From NCBI RefSeq assembly GCF_024449025.1, contig NZ_JAHLKM010000005.1, forward strand, positions 1-47,659: a stretch of DNA of 47,659 bases. The letters run 5' to 3'. The DNA is from Natronomonas aquatica. GTDB lineage: Archaea; Halobacteriota; Halobacteria; Halobacteriales; Haloarculaceae. A program made the position numbers and the translations under genes. This document shows positions 1 through 8,790 of this stretch, one piece after another; within the stretch, counting starts at the first letter, position 1; each line of letters starts with the position of its first letter. A model generated the notes under the pieces. That model made no database searches and had not been told where the DNA came from. It saw nothing but the letters and a program-made list of their open reading frames with translations.

Positions 1-102
1 GTACCCCCGATAGACCAACTCGCCGGCCTCGCCGTCGATCGAACTCAACGACGACTCCGCCACCAACACGCCCTCCAACCCCTTCTTCAGATCCTCGGAC
101 AT
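1..102 (-). CDS. citZ: Citrate synthase, N-terminal fragment
   Basis: The first 34 codons, read leftward from the ATG at 100-102, begin MSEDLKKGLEGVLVAESSLS and continue through a GELVYRGY block at residues 27-34. This matches the amino terminus of archaeal citrate synthase, which condenses oxaloacetate and acetyl-CoA at the entry of the TCA cycle. The rest lies outside the window, so the active-site His and Asp cannot be checked. The gene diverges from the amidohydrolase gene on the right. The family call rests on the N-terminal sequence alone, but that stretch is distinctive in haloarchaea. Confidence 0.85.
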   Translation of the reverse strand, partial: MSEDLKKGLEGVLVAESSLSSIDGEAGELVYRGY

Positions 103-225
103 ACGCTGTCGGTTTCCATGCACGAAAAAAAAGGGTTATCGTTTGCGGGAACGGGAGTCCGTACCCGGCGGAAAACCCGGCGGGTATCAGTAGGTCTAAT
201 AACGCCGACGAGAGCAGTACCGGTA

Positions 226-1182
226 ATGACGACCCTCGGCACCGCGAGCGCATCCCCCGGCGAGATGGCCGTCGGGCGGCTCCCGGTCGGCGAAGCAAGA
301 GACGGATCCGAGGTCGGGCTGCCGGTCGCGGTGATCAACGGCGAGCAGGACGGCAAAACGCTGTACATCCAGGCTGTCTCCGATGGGGACGAACTCAACG
401 GGCTGGGGGTCATCCGCCGGCTCGTTCCACAGCTCGATCCCGAGGAGATCGCCGGCGAACTCCTCATCATCGGGATCGTGAACCACTACGGGTTCCAGGT
501 CGCCGAGCACCGCAACCCGATCGACGACACGAAACTCAACCGTACCTACCCCGGCAACGAGTCCGGGACGGCCTCCGAGCGTATCGCCGCTGCGACGTTC
601 GGCGCCGTCCGACGGGCGGATCTCGTGTTGGACCTCCATCAGGGCTCGACGTCGTGTATGATAAACGAAGTCCGGGTGCGCTGTGGCTCCCGCCACCGAC
701 TGCACCGGGACTGTCTCGAACTGGCAAAGGTGTTCGGCTGCGGGTACATCCTCGACCGCAAGGGACCGGACGGTCAACTCGCCCGCGTGGCTCCCGACGA
801 GGGGATCCCGACGATCGACCCCGAACTCGGCGGATCGGTCGGGTGGAACGAGGAATCGATCCGGAAGGGTGTCAAAGGGGTGTTCAACGTCCTCTACCGG
901 TACGGGTTCCTCGACGGCGAGATCACGACCGCGCCACAGACCCGAGCGACCGGGTTCAGCCAGTACGGTTCGCCTGCCGGTGGGCTCGTCACGTTCAGGG
1001 CCGATCTCGGCGATCGGGTCGACCGCGGCGAGACGCTGTTCGAGATCACCGGTCCGTTCGGGCGGGTAAAAGAGACCGTGACGGCTGACTCGAGCGGGAT
1101 CCTCTGGCGACACCGGCGACTGCCGCAGGTCGCCAGCGGCGAGTACGTCTGTTCGGTCGGGACGAACGTCGACGAGTACTGA
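226..1182 (+). CDS. Succinylglutamate desuccinylase/aspartoacylase family hydrolase
   Basis: A 318-residue protein of the M14-like AstE/ASPA fold, zinc amidohydrolases that remove acyl groups from N-acyl amino acids. I start it at ATG 226 because the upstream in-frame residues are Arg/Lys-rich and lie in the promoter region. Visible family blocks are SDGDELNG (the metal-binding loop, normally GxHGNE), NPIDDTKLNRTYPG (substrate Arg region) and DLVLDLHQGS, which supplies the second zinc His. The first zinc ligand position reads Asp instead of His (SDGDE). The C-terminal third (SPAGGLVTFRADLGDRVDRGE) looks like the beta-barrel seen in this family. The substrate cannot be told; a relation to DoeB-type or AstE-type deacylases is possible. 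It stands alone, divergent from citZ. Confidence 0.8.
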   Translation: MTTLGTASASPGEMAVGRLPVGEARDGSEVGLPVAVINGEQDGKTLYIQAVSDGDELNGLGVIRRLVPQLDPEEIAGELLIIGIVNHYGFQVAEHRNPIDDTKLNRTYPGNESGTASERIAAATFGAVRRADLVLDLHQGSTSCMINEVRVRCGSRHRLHRDCLELAKVFGCGYILDRKGPDGQLARVAPDEGIPTIDPELGGSVGWNEESIRKGVKGVFNVLYRYGFLDGEITTAPQTRATGFSQYGSPAGGLVTFRADLGDRVDRGETLFEITGPFGRVKETVTADSSGILWRHRRLPQVASGEYVCSVGTNVDEY

Positions 1183-1198
1183 GGCCGTCCGCCCGACG

Positions 1199-1207
1199 AT
1201 TTATATA
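1199..1207 (+). promoter_or_regulatory. Orphan TATA box
   Basis: ATTTATATA is a strong archaeal TATA element. About 25 bases downstream is an ATG at 1231 that is followed at once by a stop (ATG ACG TGA). The next real gene starts at 1356, so the box implies either a leader of about 125 bases or a short untranslated transcript. Confidence 0.45.
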
Positions 1208-1355
1208 CGAGCACGGGGCCAGCCCGCCGTATGACGTGACGATCCGCCGACGGTCGACCGGGGCCGGAGCGCGGGAGATCGCCGTCGGGATTCGATTCGA
1301 TCCCGCCTGTTCGCCCGACCGAAACGCATAGGGTGACCGCTGTCGACCTCCGAAT

Positions 1356-2432
1356 ATGTCGCTTCGCTGTCCGGCCTGCGGGGGTACATACGGGGACCGA
1401 TGGCGGTGTCGGTGTGGCAGTCCGCTCCGCTTCGAGGACCGGCCGCTCCCGTCGGCTCCGGACCCGACCGAGGCGGGGATCGATCCCCGGGAGGGCCTGT
1501 GGGCGTTCTCGGATTTCCTGCCGGTCGAGCGCCGCGTCTCGCTCGGCGAGGGGTACACACCGCTCGTCGACGCGCCGATGTGGGACGCGGCGTTCAAACT
1601 CGAATACGTCTTGCCGACGGGGTCGTTCAAGGACCGGGGGGCGACGACGGTTATCTCTCGGGCGCTCGAGGTCGGCGCCGATCGGGTCATCGAGGACTCC
1701 TCCGGCAACGCGGGGGCCGCGATCGCGACCTACGCCGCGCGTGCCGGGACCGACGCCGAGATCTACGTCCCCGCCGACGTCAAAGAGGCGAAGTTGCGGG
1801 CAATCCGTCGCTCCGGGGCGGACATCGTCCGGGTCGAGGGGTCCAGAGGGGACGTAACCGACGCCTGCCTCGACGCCGTCGAAGCGGGCGAGGGATGGTA
1901 CGCGAGCCACGCGTGGAACCCCGCTTTCTTCGCCGGGACGGCGACGATGGCTTACGAAATCGCCCACCAGCGGGGCTGGTCGGCACCCGATGCGGTCGTC
2001 ACCCCGCTCGGGCACGGGACGATGTTTCTCGGCGCATATCGCGGCTTCAGGCAGTTACTCGATGCTGGATGGATCGACCGACTGCCGAAGCTACTCGCTG
2101 CACAGGCGACCGGATACGCTCCCATCGCGACGACGCTGCATAGTGAAACCGACGCTTCCGGCGACAACGAGGCCGCCGATGGGATCCGGATCCGGGAACC
2201 GGTCCAAAGACCGGCGATCCTCGAAGCGATCGAGGAATCCGACGGGGACGCGATCGCGGTTTCGGAGTCCGACACGGAAGCCGAACTGGACCGGCTCCAC
2301 GAGGCGGGGTTCTACACCGAGTCGACCTGTGCTGTCGCACCGGCCGCGCTCCGGACGTATCGGGATCGCGGCGTGATCGACAGCGACGACGACGTCGTCG
2401 TTCCGCTTTCGGGGAGCGGCCTGAAGCAGTAA
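1356..2432 (+). CDS. Threonine synthase-like PLP-dependent enzyme
   Basis: A 358-residue fold-type II PLP enzyme. A zinc-ribbon-like start (Cys5, Cys8, Cys18, Cys20) precedes the catalytic core. TGSFKDRG carries the PLP-binding lysine at residue 92, and EDSSGNAG (113-120) is the phosphate/cofactor loop typical of threonine synthase, which converts O-phosphohomoserine to threonine. The later glycine loop reads LGHGTMFLG rather than the usual GNGT-type. Length and domain order agree with archaeal ThrC, but haloarchaea usually encode several ThrC paralogs and this one has no threonine-pathway neighbour, so a related beta-replacement or dehydratase reaction is possible. It is convergent with tiaS. 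A weak TATA-like ACGCATAG sits about 27 bases before the ATG. Confidence 0.8.
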   Translation: MSLRCPACGGTYGDRWRCRCGSPLRFEDRPLPSAPDPTEAGIDPREGLWAFSDFLPVERRVSLGEGYTPLVDAPMWDAAFKLEYVLPTGSFKDRGATTVISRALEVGADRVIEDSSGNAGAAIATYAARAGTDAEIYVPADVKEAKLRAIRRSGADIVRVEGSRGDVTDACLDAVEAGEGWYASHAWNPAFFAGTATMAYEIAHQRGWSAPDAVVTPLGHGTMFLGAYRGFRQLLDAGWIDRLPKLLAAQATGYAPIATTLHSETDASGDNEAADGIRIREPVQRPAILEAIEESDGDAIAVSESDTEAELDRLHEAGFYTESTCAVAPAALRTYRDRGVIDSDDDVVVPLSGSGLKQ

Positions 2433-2453
2433 CAAGAATCGAACGGAGTCCGC

Positions 2454-3722
2454 TCACCGCTCGGGATGTGTTTCGGCGTCGAAACCGCCCCTGACGAGCG
2501 GCTTTGCGATGTGGCGTCGTGCCCGTGGTGGGACCTCGTACCAGCCACACTCCAGTTCTCGGTCGATCGACTGTTCTATCTTTCCGCCGGCGGTCGTTCC
2601 ACAGTCACGACAGCGATATCCCTGCCCGCGTCCGGCCGATTCCATCGTTCGATCGCAGCCGGGACAGACCGGCGTTTCGCGCGTCGTCCGAACGAGATCA
2701 CGGACGGCAAACTTCTCGAGTTTCAGCGTTCCGTCAGTCACCTCGCCACACGCCGTGATCTGATCCCTGCCCCGGAGATTTCGGACCCGTTTCCGGAAGC
2801 GCTTGGTCGGCTCGAAAGCGGCACACTCGATCGTTTCCGCCCCGTCACCGAGATCGAAAAAGACGTGGCCACCGCGGCGTGTCTCCGGCGAGGAAGCGAC
2901 GACACCATCGAGCCGATAGGCGAATCCGTCCCGGACGCCCTCGACGGTACCCGGACGGAGATGGCCGTCCGTTCCCTGGTTCGTGACGAACAGTCTCGCC
3001 CGATCGATCGGTTCGCTCTCGATACGATTCGTGACCTGTCGACAGGCCGACGGATCATCGCCACGGATACCGAAGAGGACCGGCCCCGGCGTTCGAGGGA
3101 CACAGACGGCTTCCCCGGAACCACGGTCGACGGTGTCCCACACTGCCGGGTAGAAGGTGTCGGCGGCCTCGAACACGCTGTCGAAGTCAACCAGCCGTTC
3201 GGTCCCCCAGCGTTCGGGGGCCCGGTAGCTGATCCGTTCGTACGTCCACTCCTCGAGCGCACGCCAGGCCCCGACCGCCGCGAGGGCGCCGATTATCCCG
3301 CGACCGTTCCCCCAGCCGCGGGTACGGTAGCCGGCCTCCCCGGAGAGCGCCCTGGCGGCCGCTTCGGTGTGGTGGTCGCGGACCGCATCGCGGGCGAAGG
3401 CGGCGATCGGTTCCGGGACCGTTTCGGGCCCCTCGGCCCCGACAACGAGCCCGGGGTTCGTTCGCTCGTCGGCCGTCTCCGCCAGCTCGTCGATCACGGA
3501 TCCGGCGGTGTCGAAGGCCGATTCCGGCGGCGCGTCGGTGTGGATCGCGACAGCGGCGTTCCCCCGGGTCTTGTGTTCGATTGCCGGATTGCAACGGATC
3601 AAAAGGACGCGATAGACGGCCGCGCCGCTGGCTTCGAGCCGTCGGGCAATCGTGTCACCGACGTACGTCGTACACATGCCCCGCGTTCGGGAATCGGTGT
3701 CGTCGACTCCGATGACGGTCAC
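2454..3722 (-). CDS. tiaS: tRNA(Ile2) 2-agmatinylcytidine synthetase TiaS
   Basis: A 422-residue protein with the TiaS order of domains. An N-terminal GVDDTDS block (5-11) sits in the ATP/Mg-binding domain, TRGWGNGRGIIG lies near 134-145, an OB-fold-like nucleic-acid domain spans about 255-330 and a C-terminal zinc ribbon has Cys353, Cys356, Cys371 and Cys374. TiaS attaches agmatine to C34 of the elongator tRNA-Ile2 (CAU anticodon), so that it reads AUA and not AUG. It is essential for faithful decoding in archaea. The gene is convergent with the threonine-synthase-like gene and divergent from the HTH regulator, whose promoter shares the 130-base gap. Confidence 0.93.
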   Translation of the reverse strand: MTVIGVDDTDSRTRGMCTTYVGDTIARRLEASGAAVYRVLLIRCNPAIEHKTRGNAAVAIHTDAPPESAFDTAGSVIDELAETADERTNPGLVVGAEGPETVPEPIAAFARDAVRDHHTEAAARALSGEAGYRTRGWGNGRGIIGALAAVGAWRALEEWTYERISYRAPERWGTERLVDFDSVFEAADTFYPAVWDTVDRGSGEAVCVPRTPGPVLFGIRGDDPSACRQVTNRIESEPIDRARLFVTNQGTDGHLRPGTVEGVRDGFAYRLDGVVASSPETRRGGHVFFDLGDGAETIECAAFEPTKRFRKRVRNLRGRDQITACGEVTDGTLKLEKFAVRDLVRTTRETPVCPGCDRTMESAGRGQGYRCRDCGTTAGGKIEQSIDRELECGWYEVPPRARRHIAKPLVRGGFDAETHPER

Positions 3723-3823
3723 TGTCGTCGGTACGACGGCCGCGGCTAACGGCGTTTCGGTCGAGACTTGTCACCTCGGTGCTTGGAAGTGAAACGGTCG
3801 CCGCGGACGAATTTCGGGGAAAC

Positions 3824-3832
3824 ACATTTAAC
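3824..3832 (+). promoter_or_regulatory. TATA box of HTH regulator gene
   Basis: ACATTTAAC, centred about 27 bases before ATG 3856, places the transcription start at or next to the start codon, so the mRNA is probably leaderless. Confidence 0.6.
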
Positions 3833-3855
3833 CGGGAAAACACTTACATACCCCT

Positions 3856-4815
3856 ATGAGCCGATCCGCACTGGTTGGAAACATCACCGCGATGCTCGAG
3901 GACGCTGGCTTCACGGTGAGTGACCGGTGTGCGATCCGACCGAAGAGCTTCGACATCGCGGCACGACGAAACGACGACGTACTCCTGTTGAAAGTGCTGG
4001 CGAACATCGACGCCTTCGACAGTCACACCGGCGTCGAGATGCGTCGACTGGGGGAGTATCTCGACGCGACGCCGATGGTCATCGGCCTCAGAACGCGCGA
4101 CGAGGAACTCGACCCCGGCGTCATCTACTTCCGCCACGGCGTGCCGGTGTTCTCGCCGGATACCGCGATGGACCTGCTTATCGAGGGCGTCCCGCCCCTG
4201 ATTTACGCCGCACCGGGCGGACTGTACGTCAATATCGACGGCGATCTGCTTTCGGACGTCCGTTCCGAACAGGAGATGTCGCTCGGGAAGTTGGCCAACG
4301 AGCTTGGTGTCTCGCGGCGGACCGTCTCGAAGTACGAGGACGGCATGAACGCCAGCGTCGAGGTCGCGGCCGAACTCGAGGATATCTTCGACCAGCCGCT
4401 TGCCAGCCCCGTAGACGTCCTCGACGGAGCCGAGGAGGTCCGCAACGACATCGAGGAGCCGGACGAACTGGAAGCCGACCCGGACGACGCACACATCGTG
4501 ACCGTGCTCACCCGAGTCGGGTTCGAGGTACATCCCACCCTCCGGGCGCCGTTCAAGGCCGTCAGCGAGGACGAATCCCGTGAACGCAAGATGCTCACCG
4601 GTCACTCCGAATTCAACCGGACGGCCGAAAAGCGCGCCCGAATCATGTCCTCGGTCGGTCGGGTCACTGAAACCCGGTCGGTATACGTCGTCGATCACGC
4701 CGGTCAAGAATCCGTCGACGGAACGGCGCTCATAGAGCGCGAGGAGTTCGAGCGGATCGACGATCCCGAGGAACTCGAGGATCTCATCCGCAACCGCGGT
4801 GAGGTCGAGGCCTGA
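3856..4815 (+). CDS. Conserved archaeal Cro/C1-type HTH regulator
   Basis: A 319-residue protein of the archaeal family of putative HTH-type transcriptional regulators. The first 130 residues form an alpha/beta nuclease-like or sensor domain ([21 protein letters not shown]). A Cro/C1 helix-turn-helix follows at about 141-163 ([20 protein letters not shown]), then an acidic C-terminal domain of about 120 residues. It is one of the regulators found in nearly all euryarchaea, but its target is not known. The gene is single with its own TATA box. Nothing in the sequence suggests horizontal origin. Confidence 0.85.
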   Translation: MSRSALVGNITAMLEDAGFTVSDRCAIRPKSFDIAARRNDDVLLLKVLANIDAFDSHTGVEMRRLGEYLDATPMVIGLRTRDEELDPGVIYFRHGVPVFSPDTAMDLLIEGVPPLIYAAPGGLYVNIDGDLLSDVRSEQEMSLGKLANELGVSRRTVSKYEDGMNASVEVAAELEDIFDQPLASPVDVLDGAEEVRNDIEEPDELEADPDDAHIVTVLTRVGFEVHPTLRAPFKAVSEDESRERKMLTGHSEFNRTAEKRARIMSSVGRVTETRSVYVVDHAGQESVDGTALIEREEFERIDDPEELEDLIRNRGEVEA

Positions 4816-5110
4816 GCCGGCCGAAATCGTAGAGTCGTTGACTCCCCACCCGCGGGCGGCCCACGCTGACGTTTCTCGACTAGTCGTAGAGAATCAGCGG
4901 TTAGCAGGGCAGTAGCCGAAGCCAGCCTACGACGACCGGCTTCGAGAAAAACGTATCACCCGAGCAAGCCGGGGGCTGGCACCACGGTTTCGTATCGTTT
5001 TATTTGGTTTATACTGAATGCGACGGTCCCACTGTCGCCGCACACGAGCTCCCGACGCACACGCTCCGATAAGCGAAGGGCGTTTCAACCGGCGTCACCG
5101 AAACTTCGGT
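4816..5110. other. Non-coding gap before hemC with dyads
   Basis: No convincing ORF is seen in these 295 bases. They contain the 10-base palindrome CGACTAGTCG near 4879-4888, an inverted repeat CGAAGCC...GGCTTCG near 4918-4945 followed by AGAAAAA, a TATA-like TTTATAC at 5008-5014 and the dyad ACCGAA-AC-TTCGGT (5097-5110) that touches the hemC ATG. The predicted transcript from the TATA box would have a leader of about 75 bases. Confidence 0.5.
5008..5014 (+). promoter_or_regulatory. Putative hem operon TATA box
   Basis: TTTATAC lies in a T-rich stretch that also contains TTTTATTTGG. It is the best promoter candidate before hemC and predicts a start near 5035-5040. Confidence 0.45.
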
Positions 5111-6187
5111 ATGACAGAGACGATCCGGCTGGCGACCCGGGGATCGGATCTCGCACTCCGGCAAACCCAGCGCGTGGCCGACGCACTCGAGGCCCGCCAC
5201 CGGGAGGCCGAGCTGGTCGAGATCGAAACGACCGGCGATGCCGTACGGGACGAGCTGATCCACCGACTCGGAAAGACCGGCGCGTTCGTCAGGAGCCTCG
5301 ACGAGAAGGTACTCGAAGGGGAGATCGACGCGGCCGTCCACTCGATGAAGGACATGCCGACCGAGTTCCCGGCGGATCTCGTCGTCGCCGGTGTTCCCGA
5401 GCGTGCGGCCGCCGCCGACGTGCTCATAACGCCCGAAGGAACGCCGCTTGCAGACCTCCAGAGGGGGGCGACCGTCGGAACGTCGAGCCTCCGCCGGAAG
5501 GCCCAGTTGCTCGCAGCCCGCTCCGATCTCGACGTACAGCCGCTCAGAGGGAACGTCGATACGCGGGTCGAAAAGCTCCTCGCCCCACGACTGCAGGCCG
5601 AACACGAACGGCGGCTCGAAGCCCAAGAGACCGACGCCGCAGAAGACGGGTCGGACACGCCGGAATACGACCGCACACCGGAACAGTGGTTCGACGACCT
5701 CGCGGAGTTCGAACGGGAAGCGCTCGGCCGGGAGATCGGGACGGAGTTCGATGCGATCGTGCTCGCAGAGGCCGGCCTCGTCCGGAGCGGGCTGGCCGAA
5801 GGGATCGAGTACCGGCGGCTCCCGAAACCGTTCGTTCCCGCTCCGGGACAGGGCGCACTGGCGGTGACCACACGGGACGGGGACCTCGCGGAGACGTTGC
5901 GGGACGTGCTCGATCACCCGCGTACCCGGGTCGAAACGACTGTCGAACGGACGATCCTGGGAACGCTCGGCGGCGGCTGTGTCGCCCCGATCGGCATCTA
6001 CGCGATCCTGCAGGGCGAACACGTCCAGACGAGAGTTCGGGTCCTCTCACAGGACGGGAACGAGGAGATCGAAGCGACGCGCGATCTGCCGGTCGGCGAT
6101 CACCCCGGGGCCGCGCGGTCGTTCGCGGAGGATCTGGCCGAGCAGGGGGCCGAGGAACTCGTCCAGCGCGCCCGGAGGGAAGCGTGA
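5111..6187 (+). CDS. hemC: Hydroxymethylbilane synthase (porphobilinogen deaminase)
   Basis: A 358-residue enzyme that polymerises four porphobilinogens into hydroxymethylbilane in the cytosol. IRLATRGSDLALRQT is the N-terminal signature, HSMKDMP (77-83) holds the substrate loop, TSSLRRK and LRGNVDTR are the Arg-rich substrate site, and GGGC places the dipyrromethane-cofactor cysteine at residue 290. An acidic insert at about 155-212 lengthens the protein relative to bacterial HemC; it is probably a haloarchaeal feature. The ATG at 5111 is preferred because upstream in-frame residues do not resemble the family. Its TGA overlaps the GTG start of sumT, so the two are translationally coupled. 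Confidence 0.95.
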   Translation: MTETIRLATRGSDLALRQTQRVADALEARHREAELVEIETTGDAVRDELIHRLGKTGAFVRSLDEKVLEGEIDAAVHSMKDMPTEFPADLVVAGVPERAAAADVLITPEGTPLADLQRGATVGTSSLRRKAQLLAARSDLDVQPLRGNVDTRVEKLLAPRLQAEHERRLEAQETDAAEDGSDTPEYDRTPEQWFDDLAEFEREALGREIGTEFDAIVLAEAGLVRSGLAEGIEYRRLPKPFVPAPGQGALAVTTRDGDLAETLRDVLDHPRTRVETTVERTILGTLGGGCVAPIGIYAILQGEHVQTRVRVLSQDGNEEIEATRDLPVGDHPGAARSFAEDLAEQGAEELVQRARREA

Positions 6188-6957
6188 CGGGGACGGTGTA
6201 TCTCGTCGGGAGCGGCCCGGGCGACCCGGAGCTGTTGACGGTGAAGGCCAGACGGCTCATCGAAACCGCCGACGTCGTCCTCCACGACAAGCTCCCGGGG
6301 CCGGAGCTTTTAGAGTCGATCCCGACGAAAAAGCGCGAAGACGTCGGGAAACGGGCGGGCGGCGAGTGGACGCCACAGGAGTACACGAACCGGCGGTTGG
6401 TCGAACTCGCGGAGGCCGGAAAGACTGTCGTCCGACTCAAGGGCGGCGACCCCTTCGTGTTCGGGCGCGGCGGCGAGGAGGCCGAACACCTCGCCGACCA
6501 CGGGATCGAATTCGAGTACGTCCCCGGCGTGACGAGTGCGATCGCCGGCCCCGGCGTCGCCGGGATCCCGGTCACCCATCGGGATCACGCCTCCTCCGTG
6601 TCGTTCGTCACGGGCCACGAGGACCCCACCAAGGACGAATCCGCGATCGACTGGGCGGCGCTCGCGGACACCGGCGGCACGCTCGTCGTGTTGATGGGCG
6701 TCGGGAAGCTTCCGATGTACACCGATGCGCTGCTGTCGGCCGGGATGGATCCGGCGACCCCGACGGCGTTGATCGAACGGGCGACCTGGCCGGACCAGCG
6801 GATCGCCTGCGGGACACTCGAAACGATCGTCGAGGCGCGGGACGAAGCGGGGATCGAACCGCCGGCGATCACCGTTATCGGCGACGTCGCGGCCACACGC
6901 GACCGGGTTTCGGCGTTTCTCCGGAACGGGGTCGAAACCGAAACCGACGGAGAATAA
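6184..6957 (+). CDS. sumT: Uroporphyrinogen-III C-methyltransferase (SUMT)
   Basis: A 257-residue SAM-dependent methyltransferase that makes precorrin-2 from uroporphyrinogen III. The GTG start at 6184 overlaps the hemC stop (GTGA) and gives an immediate match, VYLVGSGPGDPELLTVKA, the P-loop-like SAM-binding start of the family. VLHDKL and KGGDPFVFGRG (86-96) are further signatures. Many archaea make heme from siroheme, so this enzyme sits on the route to heme as well as to cobalamin. It lies second in hemC-sumT-hemD. It lacks the CysG dehydrogenase/chelatase domain, so those steps must be encoded elsewhere. Confidence 0.93.
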   Translation: MTGTVYLVGSGPGDPELLTVKARRLIETADVVLHDKLPGPELLESIPTKKREDVGKRAGGEWTPQEYTNRRLVELAEAGKTVVRLKGGDPFVFGRGGEEAEHLADHGIEFEYVPGVTSAIAGPGVAGIPVTHRDHASSVSFVTGHEDPTKDESAIDWAALADTGGTLVVLMGVGKLPMYTDALLSAGMDPATPTALIERATWPDQRIACGTLETIVEARDEAGIEPPAITVIGDVAATRDRVSAFLRNGVETETDGE

Positions 6958-7003
6958 AGTGCATGATGCTATATGAAATTGGGCTGACGGTGGTGATGAA
7001 CCG

Positions 7004-7735
7004 ATGAGCCGAACAGTCGCCGTGTTCCGTCCGGACGACGAGCGCGCGAGGGAAGCCGAGACGCTGCTGTCGGCTCTCGGCGTCGAAGCGCTCTCTGACC
7101 CGATGTTGGCCGTCGAGCCGACGGGTGCGATCGCCCGGTCGGACGCCGACTACACCGTCCTGACAAGCAAGACCGGCGCCGAACTCCTCGCCGGGGCCGA
7201 TTTCGAGCCCGCCGGCGAGCTCGTCGCGATCGGCGCCCCGACCGCCGAGGCGATCGAGGCCGCCGGCTACGAGGTCGATCGGCTCCCCGCGGAGTTTTCC
7301 TCCTCGGGGCTCGTCGCGGACCTCGAGGGCGATGTCGGTGGCGGACGGGTCGAGATCGCCCGCTCGGACCACGGCTCGGACGTGCTGTTGGACGGGTTGA
7401 ACGAGGCCGGGGCGTACGTCCACGAGACGGTTCTGTACCGGCTGACCCGTCCGCCGGAAGCCGGACACTCGACGGTCGCCGCGGCCGAGGGCGGCCTCAC
7501 CGGGGCGTGTTTCACGTCGTCTCTGACGGTCGAACACTTCCTCGAGGCCGCCGAGGAGCGCGGCGTTCGCGATCGAGCGATCGCGGGGTTGAACGACGCC
7601 GTCGTCGGCGCGATCGGCGAGCCGACGGAAGCCACCGCCCGATCGAACGGGATCGGCGTCGACGTCGTACCGGACACCGCTTCGTTCGAGGCGCTGGCGA
7701 GGGCCGTCGTCGATCGGATCCGGGCGCCCCGGTAA
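7004..7735 (+). CDS. hemD: Uroporphyrinogen-III synthase
   Basis: A 243-residue protein with the two-lobed HemD pattern: VAVFRPDDERAREAETLL at the start, VLTSKTGAELL, then FTSSLTVEHFLEA in the second lobe and a DAVVGAIGEPT block before the C-terminus. HemD closes hydroxymethylbilane with ring-D inversion to give uroporphyrinogen III. HemD sequences are weakly conserved, so the call leans on position: it follows hemC and sumT on the same strand, with 46 bases after sumT. That short gap, with AT-rich ATGCTATATGAAATT, could hold an internal promoter. Confidence 0.88.
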   Translation: MSRTVAVFRPDDERAREAETLLSALGVEALSDPMLAVEPTGAIARSDADYTVLTSKTGAELLAGADFEPAGELVAIGAPTAEAIEAAGYEVDRLPAEFSSSGLVADLEGDVGGGRVEIARSDHGSDVLLDGLNEAGAYVHETVLYRLTRPPEAGHSTVAAAEGGLTGACFTSSLTVEHFLEAAEERGVRDRAIAGLNDAVVGAIGEPTEATARSNGIGVDVVPDTASFEALARAVVDRIRAPR

Positions 7736-7789
7736 CCGCCCCGGGAACGAGAGAGGTGGGCTTTTGTCGGCGCGGGACCCAGCGACCGT

Positions 7790-8788
7790 ATGGACGCGCC
7801 GCTGTGGACGGAGACCCACGCGCCGGAGCTGTCGGAACTCCCCCAGACGGAGGCTCGCGACCACCTCGAGCGGGCGGTCGAAGAGCCGATGAACCTCCTC
7901 GTCTTCGGCCCCCGTGGCGTCGGGAAGACGGCCGCCGCCGGCGCGCTAGCCGCCGAGACCCACGAGGATCCGGAAAACGACTTCGTCACGATCAACGTCG
8001 CGGACTTCTTCGGGCGGACGAAAAAAGAGATCAGAAACGACGAGCGGTTCGCAAGCTTTCTCGAGGGGCGGTCGGACCTCTCGAAGCGCGGTATGATCAG
8101 CCACGTGCTGAAAGAGCAGGCGGCCTACCAGCCGGTCTCGGGGGACTTCCGGACGATCCTGCTCGATAACGCCGAGACGATCCGCGAGGACTTCCAGCAG
8201 GCGCTGCGCCGGGTGATGGAGAAACACTACGAGGCGACCCAGTTCGTCATCGCGACCCGCCAGCCCTCGAAGCTCATCGCGCCGATCGAATCCCGGTGTT
8301 TCCCGGTCCCGATGCGGGCGCCGAGCCACGGGGAGACCGTCACCGTCCTCGAGCGGGTCGTCGAACGCGAGGGCGTCGCGTACGACGGGGAAGGCCTCGA
8401 GTACGTCGCCGGCTACGGCGACGGGAACCTCCGGCGGGCCATCCTCGGTGCCCAGACGGCCGCCGAGGAAGCCGGCGAAGTGACGATGGACGCGGCCTAC
8501 GAGGCCCTGGGAGAGATCGGGATGGGCGATACCCTCGCGGGGATCCTCGAAGACGCCGAGAACGGGGCCTTCGAGGACGCCCGGAGCGGGATCGACGACC
8601 TCCTCTACGGGGAGGGCTACGAGGGCGAGACGGTCCTTCGGGAACTGCTCGCGGTCGCCCGGGGCCGGTACGGCGGCGACGAACTCGCCCGCATCCACGC
8701 GCTGGCCGGCGAAATCGACCTCGAGATGGCCGAGGGGACGACCGATCGGGTCCACCTCGGACGCTTGCTCGCGGAACTGGGCCGGTAG
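7790..8788 (+). CDS. rfcC: Replication factor C small subunit 2
   Basis: A 332-residue AAA+ clamp-loader ATPase. The Walker A motif GPRGVGKT is at 40-47, a Walker B-like TILLDNAE replaces the usual DEAD, and IESRCFPV carries the SRC arginine-finger motif. A C-terminal alpha-helical collar follows. RFC loads the PCNA sliding clamp onto primed DNA. Haloarchaea carry RfcA, RfcB and RfcC, and the DNAE Walker B with this length fits the RfcC branch. The gene starts 54 bases after hemD and is convergent with the tRNA methyltransferase gene (2-base gap). Confidence 0.9.
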   Translation: MDAPLWTETHAPELSELPQTEARDHLERAVEEPMNLLVFGPRGVGKTAAAGALAAETHEDPENDFVTINVADFFGRTKKEIRNDERFASFLEGRSDLSKRGMISHVLKEQAAYQPVSGDFRTILLDNAETIREDFQQALRRVMEKHYEATQFVIATRQPSKLIAPIESRCFPVPMRAPSHGETVTVLERVVEREGVAYDGEGLEYVAGYGDGNLRRAILGAQTAAEEAGEVTMDAAYEALGEIGMGDTLAGILEDAENGAFEDARSGIDDLLYGEGYEGETVLRELLAVARGRYGGDELARIHALAGEIDLEMAEGTTDRVHLGRLLAELGR

Positions 8789-8790
8789 GG

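Noticed and set aside
5570-5750. Intein or inserted element in hemC
   Set aside because: The extra segment is short, acidic and has no splicing motifs; it reads as a halophilic surface loop.
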